Assembly (NCBI GenBank): GCA_013203845.1
Contig: JABMPE010000084.1
Span: 1 to 44,046, forward strand
Reading direction: 5' to 3'
Length of the DNA: 44,046 nt
Source of the DNA: Rhodopirellula sp.
Lineage (GTDB): Bacteria; Planctomycetota; Planctomycetia; Planctomycetales; Planctomycetaceae
The position numbers and the translations under genes were made by a program. This document shows positions 1 through 7,873 of this stretch, piece by piece (position 1 is the stretch's first letter; every line of letters starts with the position of its first letter). The notes beneath the pieces were generated by a model. That model searched no databases. It was not told where the DNA came from and worked only from the letters and a program-made list of their open reading frames with translations.

Positions 1-2
1 CT

Positions 3-302
3 AATGCCCTGGTGGAATTGGCCGATCGGCAATGGCATACCTATCAATGCCTCGCCCCAGCACTCCATCAACGAGTCGATTCATGGCTGCTCGAACATTG
101 GAACGCAAACTCGTTGCAATTTCTGGATGCTGCGATGTCGATTGTCGCACAACTCGGGTTGCCCGGTACCTGGGAGCAACTTCAACTTCTGGCAACCACT
201 TCCTCGCACGACGCACAGATTGCGAGAGAGTTGCACGACTTCTGTGTAGAAATGGAGGCGAGTGAACCAATGGATCCGTGGGCAGGAATGCAACGACGGT
301 AG
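3..302 (+). CDS. C-terminal part of an unknown protein (cut by window start)
   Basis: An open frame enters the window without a stop and ends at TAG 300-302, giving about 99 residues. A GTG at 12 could be read as a start, but the frame is open upstream of it, so a truncated gene is more likely. The visible part is mainly helical and rich in Leu, Trp and His, with no signal peptide, membrane segment or motif that I recognise. It ends in a short acidic and Met-rich tail (residues like MEASEPMDPW). It reads in the same direction as the MoxR gene that follows after about 116 bp, so the two could share a transcript. Function unknown. Confidence 0.5.
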   Translation, partial: NALVELADRQWHTYQCLAPALHQRVDSWLLEHWNANSLQFLDAAMSIVAQLGLPGTWEQLQLLATTSSHDAQIARELHDFCVEMEASEPMDPWAGMQRR

Positions 303-418
303 CATTAGATTCCTGACCGGAATAAGTAAGCTGGCTGGGCATTGCCCGCCAATCATGAAATACTTTCGTGAGAGTCTGCCGCCCATCCAGTGAAAATGCT
401 CCTGAAGAAAGAGGCGAC

Positions 419-1357
419 GTGTCCGAGACAAATCCGCTGGTTGAGAAACTCGCAAAGAACATTGAGTCCGCCGTCATCGGGAAGTCGGAAGCGGTTCGGC
501 TCGCGCTGGTCGCGTTGATTGGCGAAGGGCATTTACTGATCGAAGACGCTCCCGGAGTCGGCAAGACGTCGCTGGCGAAGGCGATCGCGAAAAGCCTCAA
601 CAGCGGTTTTACCCGACTGCAGTTCACGCCGGATATGCTGCCCAGTGACATTCTGGGGTCCAGTGTGTTCCTGCCGAATCAGGGCGAGTTCGAATTTCGT
701 CGCGGGCCGATCTTCACCAACGTGCTGCTCGCCGACGAAATTAACCGCACGACGCCGCGAACTCAAAGCGCCTTGCTGGAAGCCATGAACGAGGGCCAGG
801 TTTCGATCGAGGGAACAACCCACCCGCTCGCTCCGCCATTTTTCGTACTGGCCACGCAGAACCCGTTTGAGTTTGAAGGCACGTTTCCTTTGCCGGAAAA
901 CCAGCTCGACCGGTTCATGCTGTGCATCTCTATTGGCTATCCGGAACTGAGTGTCGAGCGCGAGATTCTCAAGCTGCACCGCAACGGTGAGCCGGTCGAC
1001 CAGCTCCAGCCGGTTCTGGAACCGTCGCAGCTGCAAAGTCTGCAGCAGTCCTCGCGTGAAGTGGCGGTCGACGATTCCATCAGCGACTACCTGCTCGCGA
1101 TCGTGACGGCGACGCGGGTGCATCCGGAACTGACACTCGGAGTCAGCACGCGGGGAGCCCTGACGCTGTATCGCGCGGCTCAGGCTCAGGCGGTGATCGA
1201 TGGTCGTGACTACGTCACACCGGACGACGTCAAGCAGCTGGCCGTTCCGGTGCTGGCTCACCGTGTCGGGTGCAAGGGGCTCGTTCGCGAAGGGCAGCGG
1301 GAACGTGCCCGCAGCGTGATCCGGCAAATCCTCGACAACACGAGAATTCCGACCTGA
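419..1357 (+). CDS. MoxR-family AAA+ ATPase
   Basis: MoxR ATPases are cytoplasmic AAA+ chaperone-like proteins that usually help mature or activate a partner containing a von Willebrand (VWA) or DUF58 domain. The 312-residue protein has Walker A APGVGKTS at about 44-51, Walker B LLADEINR at 103-110 and sensor-1 ATQNP at 145-149, followed by the family's helical lid domain with the STRG-type segment near the C terminus. The frame is open up to GTG 368, but GTG 419 is preferred because AGAGG lies just upstream and the protein then starts where MoxR proteins normally do. No DUF58 or VWA gene follows; the next gene is a DUF6677-like membrane protein. Family assignment is firm, the client is unknown. 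A second MoxR lies at 35980-37008. Confidence 0.93.
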   Translation: MSETNPLVEKLAKNIESAVIGKSEAVRLALVALIGEGHLLIEDAPGVGKTSLAKAIAKSLNSGFTRLQFTPDMLPSDILGSSVFLPNQGEFEFRRGPIFTNVLLADEINRTTPRTQSALLEAMNEGQVSIEGTTHPLAPPFFVLATQNPFEFEGTFPLPENQLDRFMLCISIGYPELSVEREILKLHRNGEPVDQLQPVLEPSQLQSLQQSSREVAVDDSISDYLLAIVTATRVHPELTLGVSTRGALTLYRAAQAQAVIDGRDYVTPDDVKQLAVPVLAHRVGCKGLVREGQRERARSVIRQILDNTRIPT

Positions 1358-1664
1358 TCTCCTGTTTGCGGAAATTGCCAGCTCGCTGCAACTTCGGTCA
1401 CCTCAGCCGGGTATTCACGCGGACCTGTCGAGAATGCTCGTCGGACCGTGTCGGGGTGGCCTTTTTCCGGGCGGCAGCGCTACAATCGCCCACCGGGTTC
1501 GAGACGATCAACCTTTCGGGTTGCCGTCTCGCCGGGCAGAAGACGTATTTCCCTGTTGCTTCGATGTGAGGGCACGCGGCAGACTTCTGAGTCAACCGTT
1601 CGCAACCACTCAACGTTGGCTTCCGACCAAACAACCACTCACTCTTCCGGTATATGCCAGACTG
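1358..1664. other. Intergenic region, weak -10-like element only
   Basis: About 307 bp without a convincing gene. A TACAAT hexamer at 1481-1486 would make a good -10 box for the downstream membrane-protein gene, but no convincing -35 box lies at the right distance. An open frame runs in from 1434 in the frame of the next gene; its translation before residue 78 (M at 1665) is Arg/Pro-rich and unlike protein. No hairpin with a T tract was seen after the MoxR stop. Confidence 0.4.
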
Positions 1665-2645
1665 ATGACCGATCCCAGAATCGATTTACGAAATCCCGTG
1701 CTCGCCGCCGCGCTGGCGTTCCTGTTCCCTGGAGCCGGACACGTTTACCAGCGACGGTATTTCAAGGCGGCAATCTACAGCGTCTGTGTGCTGGGGATCT
1801 ATTTCTGGGGATGCTCGCTGGGTGAAGCCAAGGCTGTGCACTTCCGCTGGGATGAAAGTGCCCAGGACGGCCAATCGCGACAACGAACCATCGGCTATCT
1901 GGCCCAGGTTGGAGTCGGACTTCCGGCTCTGCCGGCGGTCGTTCAGGAACTGAGATATTCGGCTCAACGGGAAGCCGAGAATTCCGATCGGCAGCGCGGC
2001 GAAGTCCTCGAACAAATCGATGCCGATTTTACCGGCAAACTGAACCACGTCACCCTCGGACATGCCGATATCACCGGTCGGATTTCCGGAGTCGTGCGAG
2101 TCGGCGATTACGGTTTCGGCACTGAATTCGAAGGCACGTTTGTCGGTCAGAATTCCGACGGCACTCCGTTGCAGTTCAACCTGCTGGGCTCTCGCAGTTC
2201 CGGTTCCCTGCAACTGGGCGATCGAGTTACCGGCCTTGATAACATCACGATGTCGGAACTGGTCCTCGAACAGCAGGAACTCAAATTCTCAGGCGACCGC
2301 CGGCGACTGTTCGTTCGAGTCGTCGATAAGGCCGCGGATCTCGGCATGATCGAAGGGACGATTCCTCGCCCGTTCTACAATCATTACCTGGCGCCGCTCG
2401 ATGATGAATCCTTGCAGTATCTTAACGGAAAGCTCGGCAAGCAGTACGAGCTGGCTCTGGTTTACACCTGGATTGCCGGGCTGTTGAATATCCTCGCCGT
2501 GTGGGACGCCCTGCAGGGACCAGCCTACGGTTACGGTGACGAAGAACCGGAGACCGACGCTGACGACAAGGCTTCTGAAGAATCCAGCGACGAAGGATCG
2601 GACACTTCCCAGCCAGCCGCGGCCGCCGCGGGAGTCAGTTCATGA
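1665..2645 (+). CDS. DUF6677-like planctomycete membrane protein
   Basis: A 326-residue protein with no known function. The N terminus (MTDPRIDLRNPVLAAALAF) leads into a hydrophobic stretch with a FPGAGHVYQRRYFKA segment, which resembles the small group of planctomycete proteins called DUF6677 and also TM2-type membrane hairpins (Pro-Gly-xGH then basic). A second membrane segment (about 37-53) follows. The middle (about 60-255) is soluble and beta-rich, and a third hydrophobic segment (around YTWIAGLLNILAVWDAL) lies before an acidic, Ser/Ala-rich disordered tail. ATG 1665 was chosen over the longer GTG-started frame because conserved-looking sequence begins there. Its stop overlaps the start of the next gene (ATGA), so translation is probably coupled. 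The DUF name is from memory of the family, not a search. Confidence 0.7.
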   Translation: MTDPRIDLRNPVLAAALAFLFPGAGHVYQRRYFKAAIYSVCVLGIYFWGCSLGEAKAVHFRWDESAQDGQSRQRTIGYLAQVGVGLPALPAVVQELRYSAQREAENSDRQRGEVLEQIDADFTGKLNHVTLGHADITGRISGVVRVGDYGFGTEFEGTFVGQNSDGTPLQFNLLGSRSSGSLQLGDRVTGLDNITMSELVLEQQELKFSGDRRRLFVRVVDKAADLGMIEGTIPRPFYNHYLAPLDDESLQYLNGKLGKQYELALVYTWIAGLLNILAVWDALQGPAYGYGDEEPETDADDKASEESSDEGSDTSQPAAAAAGVSS

Positions 2646-2851
2646 TGCCAGCCTTCCTGCTCCTCGCCGTCGCGCAGAATACAACGTGGTACGTACTGCC
2701 TCTTGCTGCTGCGATCAGCCTGGTTTACAGCGCGAGCCGCTACGAACTCACGGAACGGATCCTCAAACGAGCGGCTCGGCTGTTCGTGACGATCACCGGG
2801 TTCATGTTGACCGTCTTTGTCGTTCTGTGGCTGCTGTCGGCAAACCTGTGA
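2642..2851 (+). CDS. Small two-helix membrane protein
   Basis: A 69-residue protein whose ATG overlaps the TGA of the upstream membrane-protein gene by 4 bases (ATGA at 2642-2645), a strong sign of translational coupling. It has two hydrophobic helices (about 3-28 and 46-66) joined by a basic, charged loop (SRYELTERILKRAAR), so it should sit in the inner membrane as a hairpin. No enzyme motif is visible. It probably acts together with the preceding DUF6677-like protein, perhaps as a partner subunit; this is inferred from the overlap only. Confidence 0.75.
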   Translation: MMPAFLLLAVAQNTTWYVLPLAAAISLVYSASRYELTERILKRAARLFVTITGFMLTVFVVLWLLSANL

Positions 2852-2910
2852 GCGAAGAATCGGGTTGCGTCCGGGCTGGAAGTGATCCTTTGGAAAATGG
2901 AGTTTGATCT

Positions 2911-3795
2911 GTGACCGGATCTCTGGTGAGCGATCACCAGCCGTCGAAAACGCAGCGGTTGCGACAGATGCTCGCCGGTCAGGAGATCATTCGCTCGTTC
3001 GCGCCGCACGACGTTTTCACGGCTCGGATTCTGGAAGATGCTGGGATCGAGCTGCTGTTTCTCGGTGGTTTTGGTGTCTCCGCCAGCGTGCTGGGCGTGC
3101 CGGACGTTGGTCTAACGACGCTGACCGAGATGACTGAAGCCGTCCGCCGAATGGCCGATCGTCTGTCCGTACCACTGATCGCTGACGGTGACACTGGCCA
3201 CGGCGATCTGCACAACGTCGCTCGCACCGTTCGAGACATTGAGCGGGCTGGCGCTGCTGGCATGCTGCTCGAAGATCAGGTTGCTCCCAAACGGTGTGGC
3301 CACTTCAGTGGCAAGCAGGTGATTCCGGCGGAGGAGATGCTCGATAAGCTGAAGACGGCTCTGGATACGCGCCACGATCCGGACTTTGTGATCATTGCCC
3401 GCACCGATGCACGAGCGGTGGAAGGTCTCGACGCCGCTCTTGAACGAGCCTGCCGTTACGGAGAAGCGGGAGTTGATGTCTGCTTCGTCGAGGCTCCGCA
3501 GTCGATCGACGAACTAACACGCGTCGCGAGGGATGTGCCTTTTCCCCAACTCGCTAACATGCTGCCCGGCGGCGTCACTCCGATCCTGTCTGCTGGCGAC
3601 CTGCAGCAGCTTGGTTTCCGGATTGTTGTCGACCCGGTGGGCACACTTCTCGCGACAGGTCATGTCGTGCGAAAACTCGCCGAAGCGATGTTGAACGACG
3701 GGCGAGTTGATCATCTCGCGTCACAGATGCTGGGATTCGACGAAGTGAAACAGCTGCTGGGGTTCGACGACATCTCGAATCTGAAGAGACTATGA
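2911..3795 (+). CDS. Isocitrate lyase / PEP mutase superfamily enzyme
   Basis: A 294-residue cytoplasmic TIM-barrel enzyme, the same size as 2-methylisocitrate lyase PrpB. Key features: the metal-binding segment ADGDTGHGD at about 91-99 and the catalytic-loop KRCGH at 127-131 with Cys129 in the lyase position; PEP mutases proper lack this Cys. This points to a C-C bond lyase acting on a 2-methylisocitrate- or dimethylmalate-like acid, or an oxaloacetate decarboxylase-like enzyme. No methylcitrate-cycle genes (prpC, prpD) are nearby, so the substrate is open. The GTG start at 2911 has GGAG 8 bases upstream. It is followed after 19 bp by the channel gene, so the two may be co-transcribed. Confidence 0.85.
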   Translation: MTGSLVSDHQPSKTQRLRQMLAGQEIIRSFAPHDVFTARILEDAGIELLFLGGFGVSASVLGVPDVGLTTLTEMTEAVRRMADRLSVPLIADGDTGHGDLHNVARTVRDIERAGAAGMLLEDQVAPKRCGHFSGKQVIPAEEMLDKLKTALDTRHDPDFVIIARTDARAVEGLDAALERACRYGEAGVDVCFVEAPQSIDELTRVARDVPFPQLANMLPGGVTPILSAGDLQQLGFRIVVDPVGTLLATGHVVRKLAEAMLNDGRVDHLASQMLGFDEVKQLLGFDDISNLKRL

Positions 3796-3814
3796 GCAAA
3801 ACACTTCGATACGG

Positions 3815-4819
3815 GTGCGACGTCTGATGAGGACCGTCCTGACGACTCTTGGCCTGCTGCTGGCGCTGACTCTGTTCGGTACGGTCAGCATCCGCATCAT
3901 CACGGGCAGCGGCTGGGTGGAGTGTCTCTATCTGGCCGTTATTACTCTGACGACGGTCGGCTCGCGCGAAGTTGGAACTGACACAGCTTCCATGCTGTTT
4001 GTGGTGGTGTACCTCGCGACCGGACTGGGGATCTTCACGTTCAGCGTGTTTCAGCTCGGCAGTTGGATCGTCAGCGCAGATTTTCACAAGATGCTGGAGA
4101 GGCGACGGATGCAGAATCGAATCAATGAACTGAATGGGCACTCCATCGTCTGCGGCCAGGGACGCATGGGGCTGGCCATTTGTGAATACCTCGCCGAACG
4201 TGGTCGATCGATCGTCGTCATCGATCACAACGAAGATCGAATCGCACCGGTCTGTCAGGAACACGGTTGGTCCTTTATCGTCGGCGATGCGACTGATGAC
4301 GACGTTCTGCAGTCAGCTGGAATTGAACGAGCCGCCTCGCTGACGACCGTCCTGGCCACCGACGCCGACAACCTGTACGTCGTCCTGTCGGCAAGGATGC
4401 TCAGCCCGAACCTGAAGATCATCGCGCGCGCCGTTGATGAAAAGGCTGTCGAAAAACTTGAACGCGCCGGAGCGACCCGCGTCGTCAGCCCGTTTCGAAC
4501 GGGTGCAGTCAAAATGGCTCGATTCATGCTGAATCCGAGCATTGAAGACTTTATCGAAATCGCCGACAGCCACGGCAGTGGACTCGAACTGGCCGATATT
4601 CAGATTTCGCCCGAAAGCGCCTACGTCGGTCGTAAGCTGATGGAAACGGATCTGCGCAACCGCGGCGTCATGGTCATTGGCATCAGGCGAGCCAGCGGTG
4701 CACGGCTGATGCCGCCGCCCGGAAACGCGTTGATCGAAGCTGGCGACTGCCTGTTCGTCTTCGGTAGTTCCGACGCCGTTAACGGTATCGTCGACCCCTC
4801 CGAAGAATCGATCGCTTGA
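3815..4819 (+). CDS. Two-helix K+ channel-like protein with RCK (TrkA-N/C) domains
   Basis: The 334-residue protein has the layout of MthK-type channels: a first membrane helix (about 8-29), a pore loop, a second helix (about 60-85), then a TrkA-N Rossmann domain beginning GHSIVCGQGRMG with a GxGxxG nucleotide site, and a TrkA-C domain in the last 90 residues. The expected filter TVGYGD is replaced by TVGSREV at about 47-53, so K+ selectivity is doubtful. GTG 3815 is used here; ATG 3827 (residue 5) is an equally possible start. It ends convergent to bioA, with an 8-bp-stem hairpin between. Probably a gated cation channel or a ligand-binding regulator of ion flux; fairly sure of the family, not of ion specificity. 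Confidence 0.85.
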   Translation: MRRLMRTVLTTLGLLLALTLFGTVSIRIITGSGWVECLYLAVITLTTVGSREVGTDTASMLFVVVYLATGLGIFTFSVFQLGSWIVSADFHKMLERRRMQNRINELNGHSIVCGQGRMGLAICEYLAERGRSIVVIDHNEDRIAPVCQEHGWSFIVGDATDDDVLQSAGIERAASLTTVLATDADNLYVVLSARMLSPNLKIIARAVDEKAVEKLERAGATRVVSPFRTGAVKMARFMLNPSIEDFIEIADSHGSGLELADIQISPESAYVGRKLMETDLRNRGVMVIGIRRASGARLMPPPGNALIEAGDCLFVFGSSDAVNGIVDPSEESIA

Positions 4820-4850
4820 CCGTGAGCCGTACCGGACGCGGTCATTGATC

Positions 4851-4889
4851 GCGAGTTCGTTGTCAGCTTTGACCGTGTCAACGAACGCG
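4851..4889. terminator. Hairpin between convergent genes, possible bidirectional terminator
   Basis: The inverted repeat GTTCGTTG (4855-4862) / CAACGAAC (4879-4886) forms a perfect 8-bp stem, extended outward by CG/CG pairs with one bulged A and inward by a CA/TG pair past one mismatch. It fills the short gap between the channel gene and bioA, which converge. There is no T tract on either side, so it could also be a 3'-end stabilising stem or a Rho-associated structure. Confidence 0.35.
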
Positions 4890-4898
4890 TTCTCAGAA

Positions 4899-6224
4899 TC
4901 AGTCTCGTTGCTGCTCGACCAGGCCGTCGTTGTTCCAGGTCGACCATTCGCGAACCACTCGAACGGTTGCTGCGCAGAGTGTCTGAAGCTGCTCTACCGT
5001 TATCGACAGCGGCGGCGTCATGTAGATCATGTCGCCAAATGGTCGGAGCCAGATGCCTTCCTGAACGATACGGGCGCGGAGTCGCTCTAGGTTGTGTAGT
5101 CGTTTGACCTGGATGACTCCGACGGCTCCCTTTGTGCGAACATCGACGACACCGGCCAGGCGGCGACACGGACCCAGCATTTCGGCAAGTTCGGCTTCCA
5201 TCGCCACTGCCCGTTCCAGCCGGGGCTCGGTTTCGAACAGATCGAGCGACGCGTTCGCCGCGGCACAAGCCAGCGGATTCGCCATGAACGTCGGGCCGTG
5301 CATCAGCGCGTGTGACGGGTCGTCCGACAGAAAGGCGTTGAAAACGTCGTCTGTCGCGATCGTCGCAGCGAAGCTCAAAGTGCCGCCCGTTAACGCCTTT
5401 CCAACGCACAGAAGGTCGGGCACGACGTCCGCCTGTTCGCAGGCGAACATCGTGCCCGTGCGACCGAACCCGGTGGCAATTTCGTCGGCGATCAGCAGCA
5501 CGTTGCAGCGGCGGCAGGTGTCGTGAATCTTGGCGACCGATTCCGGCGGATGAAACTTCATCCCGCCCGCCCCCTGAATCAACGGTTCGATGATCACTCC
5601 GGCGATTTCCGACTTCCGCTCGTGAAGAAACGTTTCGAAGGCAGCATGTTCCTCGCGAGTCTGTGGAATCTGATGAGAATACTGCTCCAGCAGAAAACCC
5701 TTAAAGTGGCTGTGCATGCTGTTGTCTGGATCGCAGACCGACATCGCTCCGCTGGTGTCGCCGTGGTAGGCGTGCTGAAACGAAACAAATTTCGTTCGCC
5801 CGGTGACGCCGCGATTCAACCAGTACTGCACGGAGATTTTCAGCGCGACTTCGACAGACACGCTGCCGGAATCGGCAAAGAACACGCGGTTCAGGTTTCC
5901 CGGTGTGAGGCCTGCCAGTCGTTGTGCCAGACGCAGTGCCGGTTCATGGTTCACGCCGCCAAACATGACATGCGGCATGATTCGCAGCTGTTCTTCAACG
6001 GCCTTCCGAATGTGAGGATGGTTGTAGCCGTGACAGGCGGCCCACCACGATGCCATCCCGTCGATCAGTTTTCGTCCGTCGGCCAGCAGCAGATGCACGC
6101 CTTCTGTCGCGACCACAGGAATCGGCGGCGGAGCCGTATGCATCTGCGTGTACGGCATCCAGATATGCTGATAGCCCGAGCGTTGCCAGTCCGGAGTTAA
6201 CGGGCTTTGAGAATCGACCGACAT
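4899..6224 (-). CDS. bioA: Adenosylmethionine-8-amino-7-oxononanoate aminotransferase
   Basis: BioA is a PLP enzyme that transaminates 7-keto-8-aminopelargonate to 7,8-diaminopelargonate using S-adenosylmethionine, the third step of biotin synthesis from pimeloyl units. The 441-residue protein shows the family signatures WMPYTQM near residue 22, [12 protein letters not shown], the class III aminotransferase region [13 protein letters not shown], the PLP lysine in VGKALTGG (Lys276), and [15 protein letters not shown]. The frame is open to GTG 6269; ATG 6224 is preferred because GCGGAG lies upstream and the length matches the family (about 430). No other bio gene is in the window, so it is a stand-alone copy. 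Assignment is secure from motif content. Confidence 0.93.
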   Translation of the reverse strand: MSVDSQSPLTPDWQRSGYQHIWMPYTQMHTAPPPIPVVATEGVHLLLADGRKLIDGMASWWAACHGYNHPHIRKAVEEQLRIMPHVMFGGVNHEPALRLAQRLAGLTPGNLNRVFFADSGSVSVEVALKISVQYWLNRGVTGRTKFVSFQHAYHGDTSGAMSVCDPDNSMHSHFKGFLLEQYSHQIPQTREEHAAFETFLHERKSEIAGVIIEPLIQGAGGMKFHPPESVAKIHDTCRRCNVLLIADEIATGFGRTGTMFACEQADVVPDLLCVGKALTGGTLSFAATIATDDVFNAFLSDDPSHALMHGPTFMANPLACAAANASLDLFETEPRLERAVAMEAELAEMLGPCRRLAGVVDVRTKGAVGVIQVKRLHNLERLRARIVQEGIWLRPFGDMIYMTPPLSITVEQLQTLCAATVRVVREWSTWNNDGLVEQQRD

Positions 6225-6275
6225 CTTTACAGAACGCTCCGCAGGAATTTCCGCGACTGAACCGACCACTTAATG

Positions 6276-6310
6276 AAAAAACGCTCCGACCGTGAACAAC
6301 GATCGAAGCG
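6276..6310 (-). terminator. Intrinsic terminator after the SPOR-like gene
   Basis: Read on the minus strand, CGCTTCGATCG pairs with CGGTCGGAGCG (11 bp including two G-U pairs) around a 7-base loop and is followed directly by TTTTTT. On the plus strand: stem 6282-6292, loop 6293-6299, stem 6300-6310, T tract at 6276-6281. It lies 79 bases past the stop of the upstream gene and ahead of bioA, so the two minus-strand genes are probably separate units. Confidence 0.8.
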
Positions 6311-6389
6311 CTGGTTGTAGATTGTTCAAAGGTGAATGTCGCGTGCCTGGCGATTGATCGACGGGACGGATCAACTTCAGCAAATCTCC

Positions 6390-7445
6390 TCAGCGAATCT
6401 GCGGAACGGGAATCAGTGTTGGAACCGGGTCGAAGATCACGGTTTCGGCAGGGTCGCCAGGAATAATAATGCTCTCACCTGTCGTGAACGATTTTCCGTT
6501 GGTGCCTGTTTGCTGTTTCGCTCGGAAGATGTGTGCCATCTGAATCAGTCTCGGATCCTGCGGGGAATCGAACGACCCGACCGTCACGAGTGACTGAAAC
6601 TTGTCGTGATAGACGTACGCCTCAAATGTCTGTCCCTGCTGACTTCCGCTGAAGATTCCTTCACGGAGCATTTTGGCGACTTTCCAGGCACGTTCTGCGG
6701 CGTCGTCCAGAGTTCCGTTCGGCTTGAACAGTTCGTACGCCTTCTGGTAGTCGCGTTCACCGATCCCCGTTTGCGATCGCCCTTTGAACGTCGCCACGGC
6801 GAGTGTGAACTTACCTTTGTTTCGCAGAATTGAGTATTCCGAGTTTCCGTTCAACCGCAGAATCAGGGGATCGCGTTTCGTTTTGGCGACCTCTTCCTGC
6901 GTGAACAGAGGATTGATGGTGAGAAATGCGCCGCTGAACGGCCCTGGCTGTCCGGGAGTCTGACGGAAGACCAGTCCCCCTCCGTTGATCCACGATTCCA
7001 GATTCAGGTCTTTCAGACTGAGTCGCTTGATGAAGTCGCGAGTCTTCTGAGCCGTCGAATCGTCAACCGTCGGGTAATTCCCGGCCACGACCGAGATGCT
7101 GTTGTCGTGAACCGGAGCCTTCGTCCGCATTGTGCGTCCGAGTGCGTCCGTGCCCAGATTACCGTGATCCGCTTCACTCATCTGGAAGGTATAGGCCGGG
7201 ATACCGCGTTTTCGCAGGGCGTAAACCAGCTGATTGGCTGCATCCACTGGCGAAAGTCCATCCACTCGTACCGTCTCATGCCGTTCAGAAAAACTGGCCA
7301 CCATAATCATCCACGGGCCATGCTGCTTCGTAATGCGGTACGTTCGATCGGCAGTCGCGTCAATGCGTGCAGCCGATATGGAACCAGCGACCGCGGCAAA
7401 CGCGATCACAAAGAAAAGTGTTGTGCACGAGAATCGAGCACGCAT
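6390..7445 (-). CDS. Secreted protein with two SPOR-like segments
   Basis: A 351-residue exported protein. It starts with a signal peptide (basic MRAR, hydrophobic core to about residue 22, likely cut near SISA-AR at 25-26). Residues 43-90 read like a SPOR fold: a strand (WMIMVASF), a helix rich in Ala/Leu (SPVDAANQLVYALRKRG), then IPAYTF. A second segment (about 205-310) repeats the pattern with KFTLAVATFKG, a helix (DDAAERAWKVAKMLREG), FEAYVYHD and SLVTVGSF. SPOR domains bind denuded peptidoglycan. The start at ATG 7445 has GGAG about 8 bases upstream and gives the signal peptide; the longer frame to 7667 is Arg/Cys-rich and rejected. No catalytic motif is seen. The SPOR call is by eye and moderate. 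Confidence 0.7.
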   Translation of the reverse strand: MRARFSCTTLFFVIAFAAVAGSISAARIDATADRTYRITKQHGPWMIMVASFSERHETVRVDGLSPVDAANQLVYALRKRGIPAYTFQMSEADHGNLGTDALGRTMRTKAPVHDNSISVVAGNYPTVDDSTAQKTRDFIKRLSLKDLNLESWINGGGLVFRQTPGQPGPFSGAFLTINPLFTQEEVAKTKRDPLILRLNGNSEYSILRNKGKFTLAVATFKGRSQTGIGERDYQKAYELFKPNGTLDDAAERAWKVAKMLREGIFSGSQQGQTFEAYVYHDKFQSLVTVGSFDSPQDPRLIQMAHIFRAKQQTGTNGKSFTTGESIIIPGDPAETVIFDPVPTLIPVPQIR

Positions 7446-7873
7446 GGCGAACTCCGTTCCGACAGGCGCGAGGTAGTGGGAAAGTGCTTTGCGGAAAGAT
7501 TTGACGCGAGCTGCCCGGATTGCCTGAATCAGATCCACTGGCGATTTCTCGCTGCAACAACGACTGCGACACGTCTTCCACTCTGAAGGGGGCGGGACTG
7601 TACCTATCGTCGCAGAACGGGTCCAGACCGGTCTGAAGCACGGGGATCCGGCGAAAAAGTCACACATTGACCGCGTTGAAAGGTCAGTCCTATAGTTCGC
7701 GGCCTTTCAGAACCAGGCTGTGAGAACCGTGCGCCCGATACAACCGGCGAAGTGCTTTTCACGGCCGCCATTCCCGGACGGGCATCGATTCCCGGACGCC
7801 ACGAACGGCGTCTGGCGAGTTCATTCTGCGATTCCTACCAGTCAGAAAAATCAGCCAGACAAGGAAGTCGGCC
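7446..7873. other. Divergent intergenic region with kdsD promoter
   Basis: A 428-bp gap between divergent genes. The kdsD side carries a good promoter (7667-7696). The side facing the SPOR-like gene has no strong pair of boxes that I can see, only its ribosome binding site. The open frames crossing the gap are biased in a way typical of non-coding GC-rich DNA. There is room for regulator sites but no clear palindrome. Confidence 0.5.
7667..7696 (+). promoter_or_regulatory. Sigma-70-type promoter for the kdsD cluster
   Basis: TTGACC (7667-7672) and TATAGT (7691-7696) are separated by 18 bases and each match the consensus TTGACA and TATAAT in 5 of 6 positions. They point toward kdsD, with an untranslated leader of about 170 bases before ATG 7874. 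This is the best promoter match in the window and probably drives kdsD, and perhaps the two large genes behind it. Confidence 0.6.

Noticed and set aside
533..1327. Long minus-strand frame over the MoxR gene, and similar antisense frames (5523-6200, 31398-32318, 28796-29308, 13503-14045)
   Set aside because: They lie wholly inside well-supported genes, have no ribosome sites or family motifs, and are Arg/His/Pro/Ser-rich as expected from antisense GC-rich codon bias.
1481..1486. TACAAT as a promoter -10 box
   Set aside because: No -35 partner at 16-18 bases upstream; kept only as a note in the intergenic entry.
1434..1664. N-terminal extension of the DUF6677-like gene
   Set aside because: The 77 extra residues are Arg/Pro-rich and the natural start with family-like sequence is ATG 1665.
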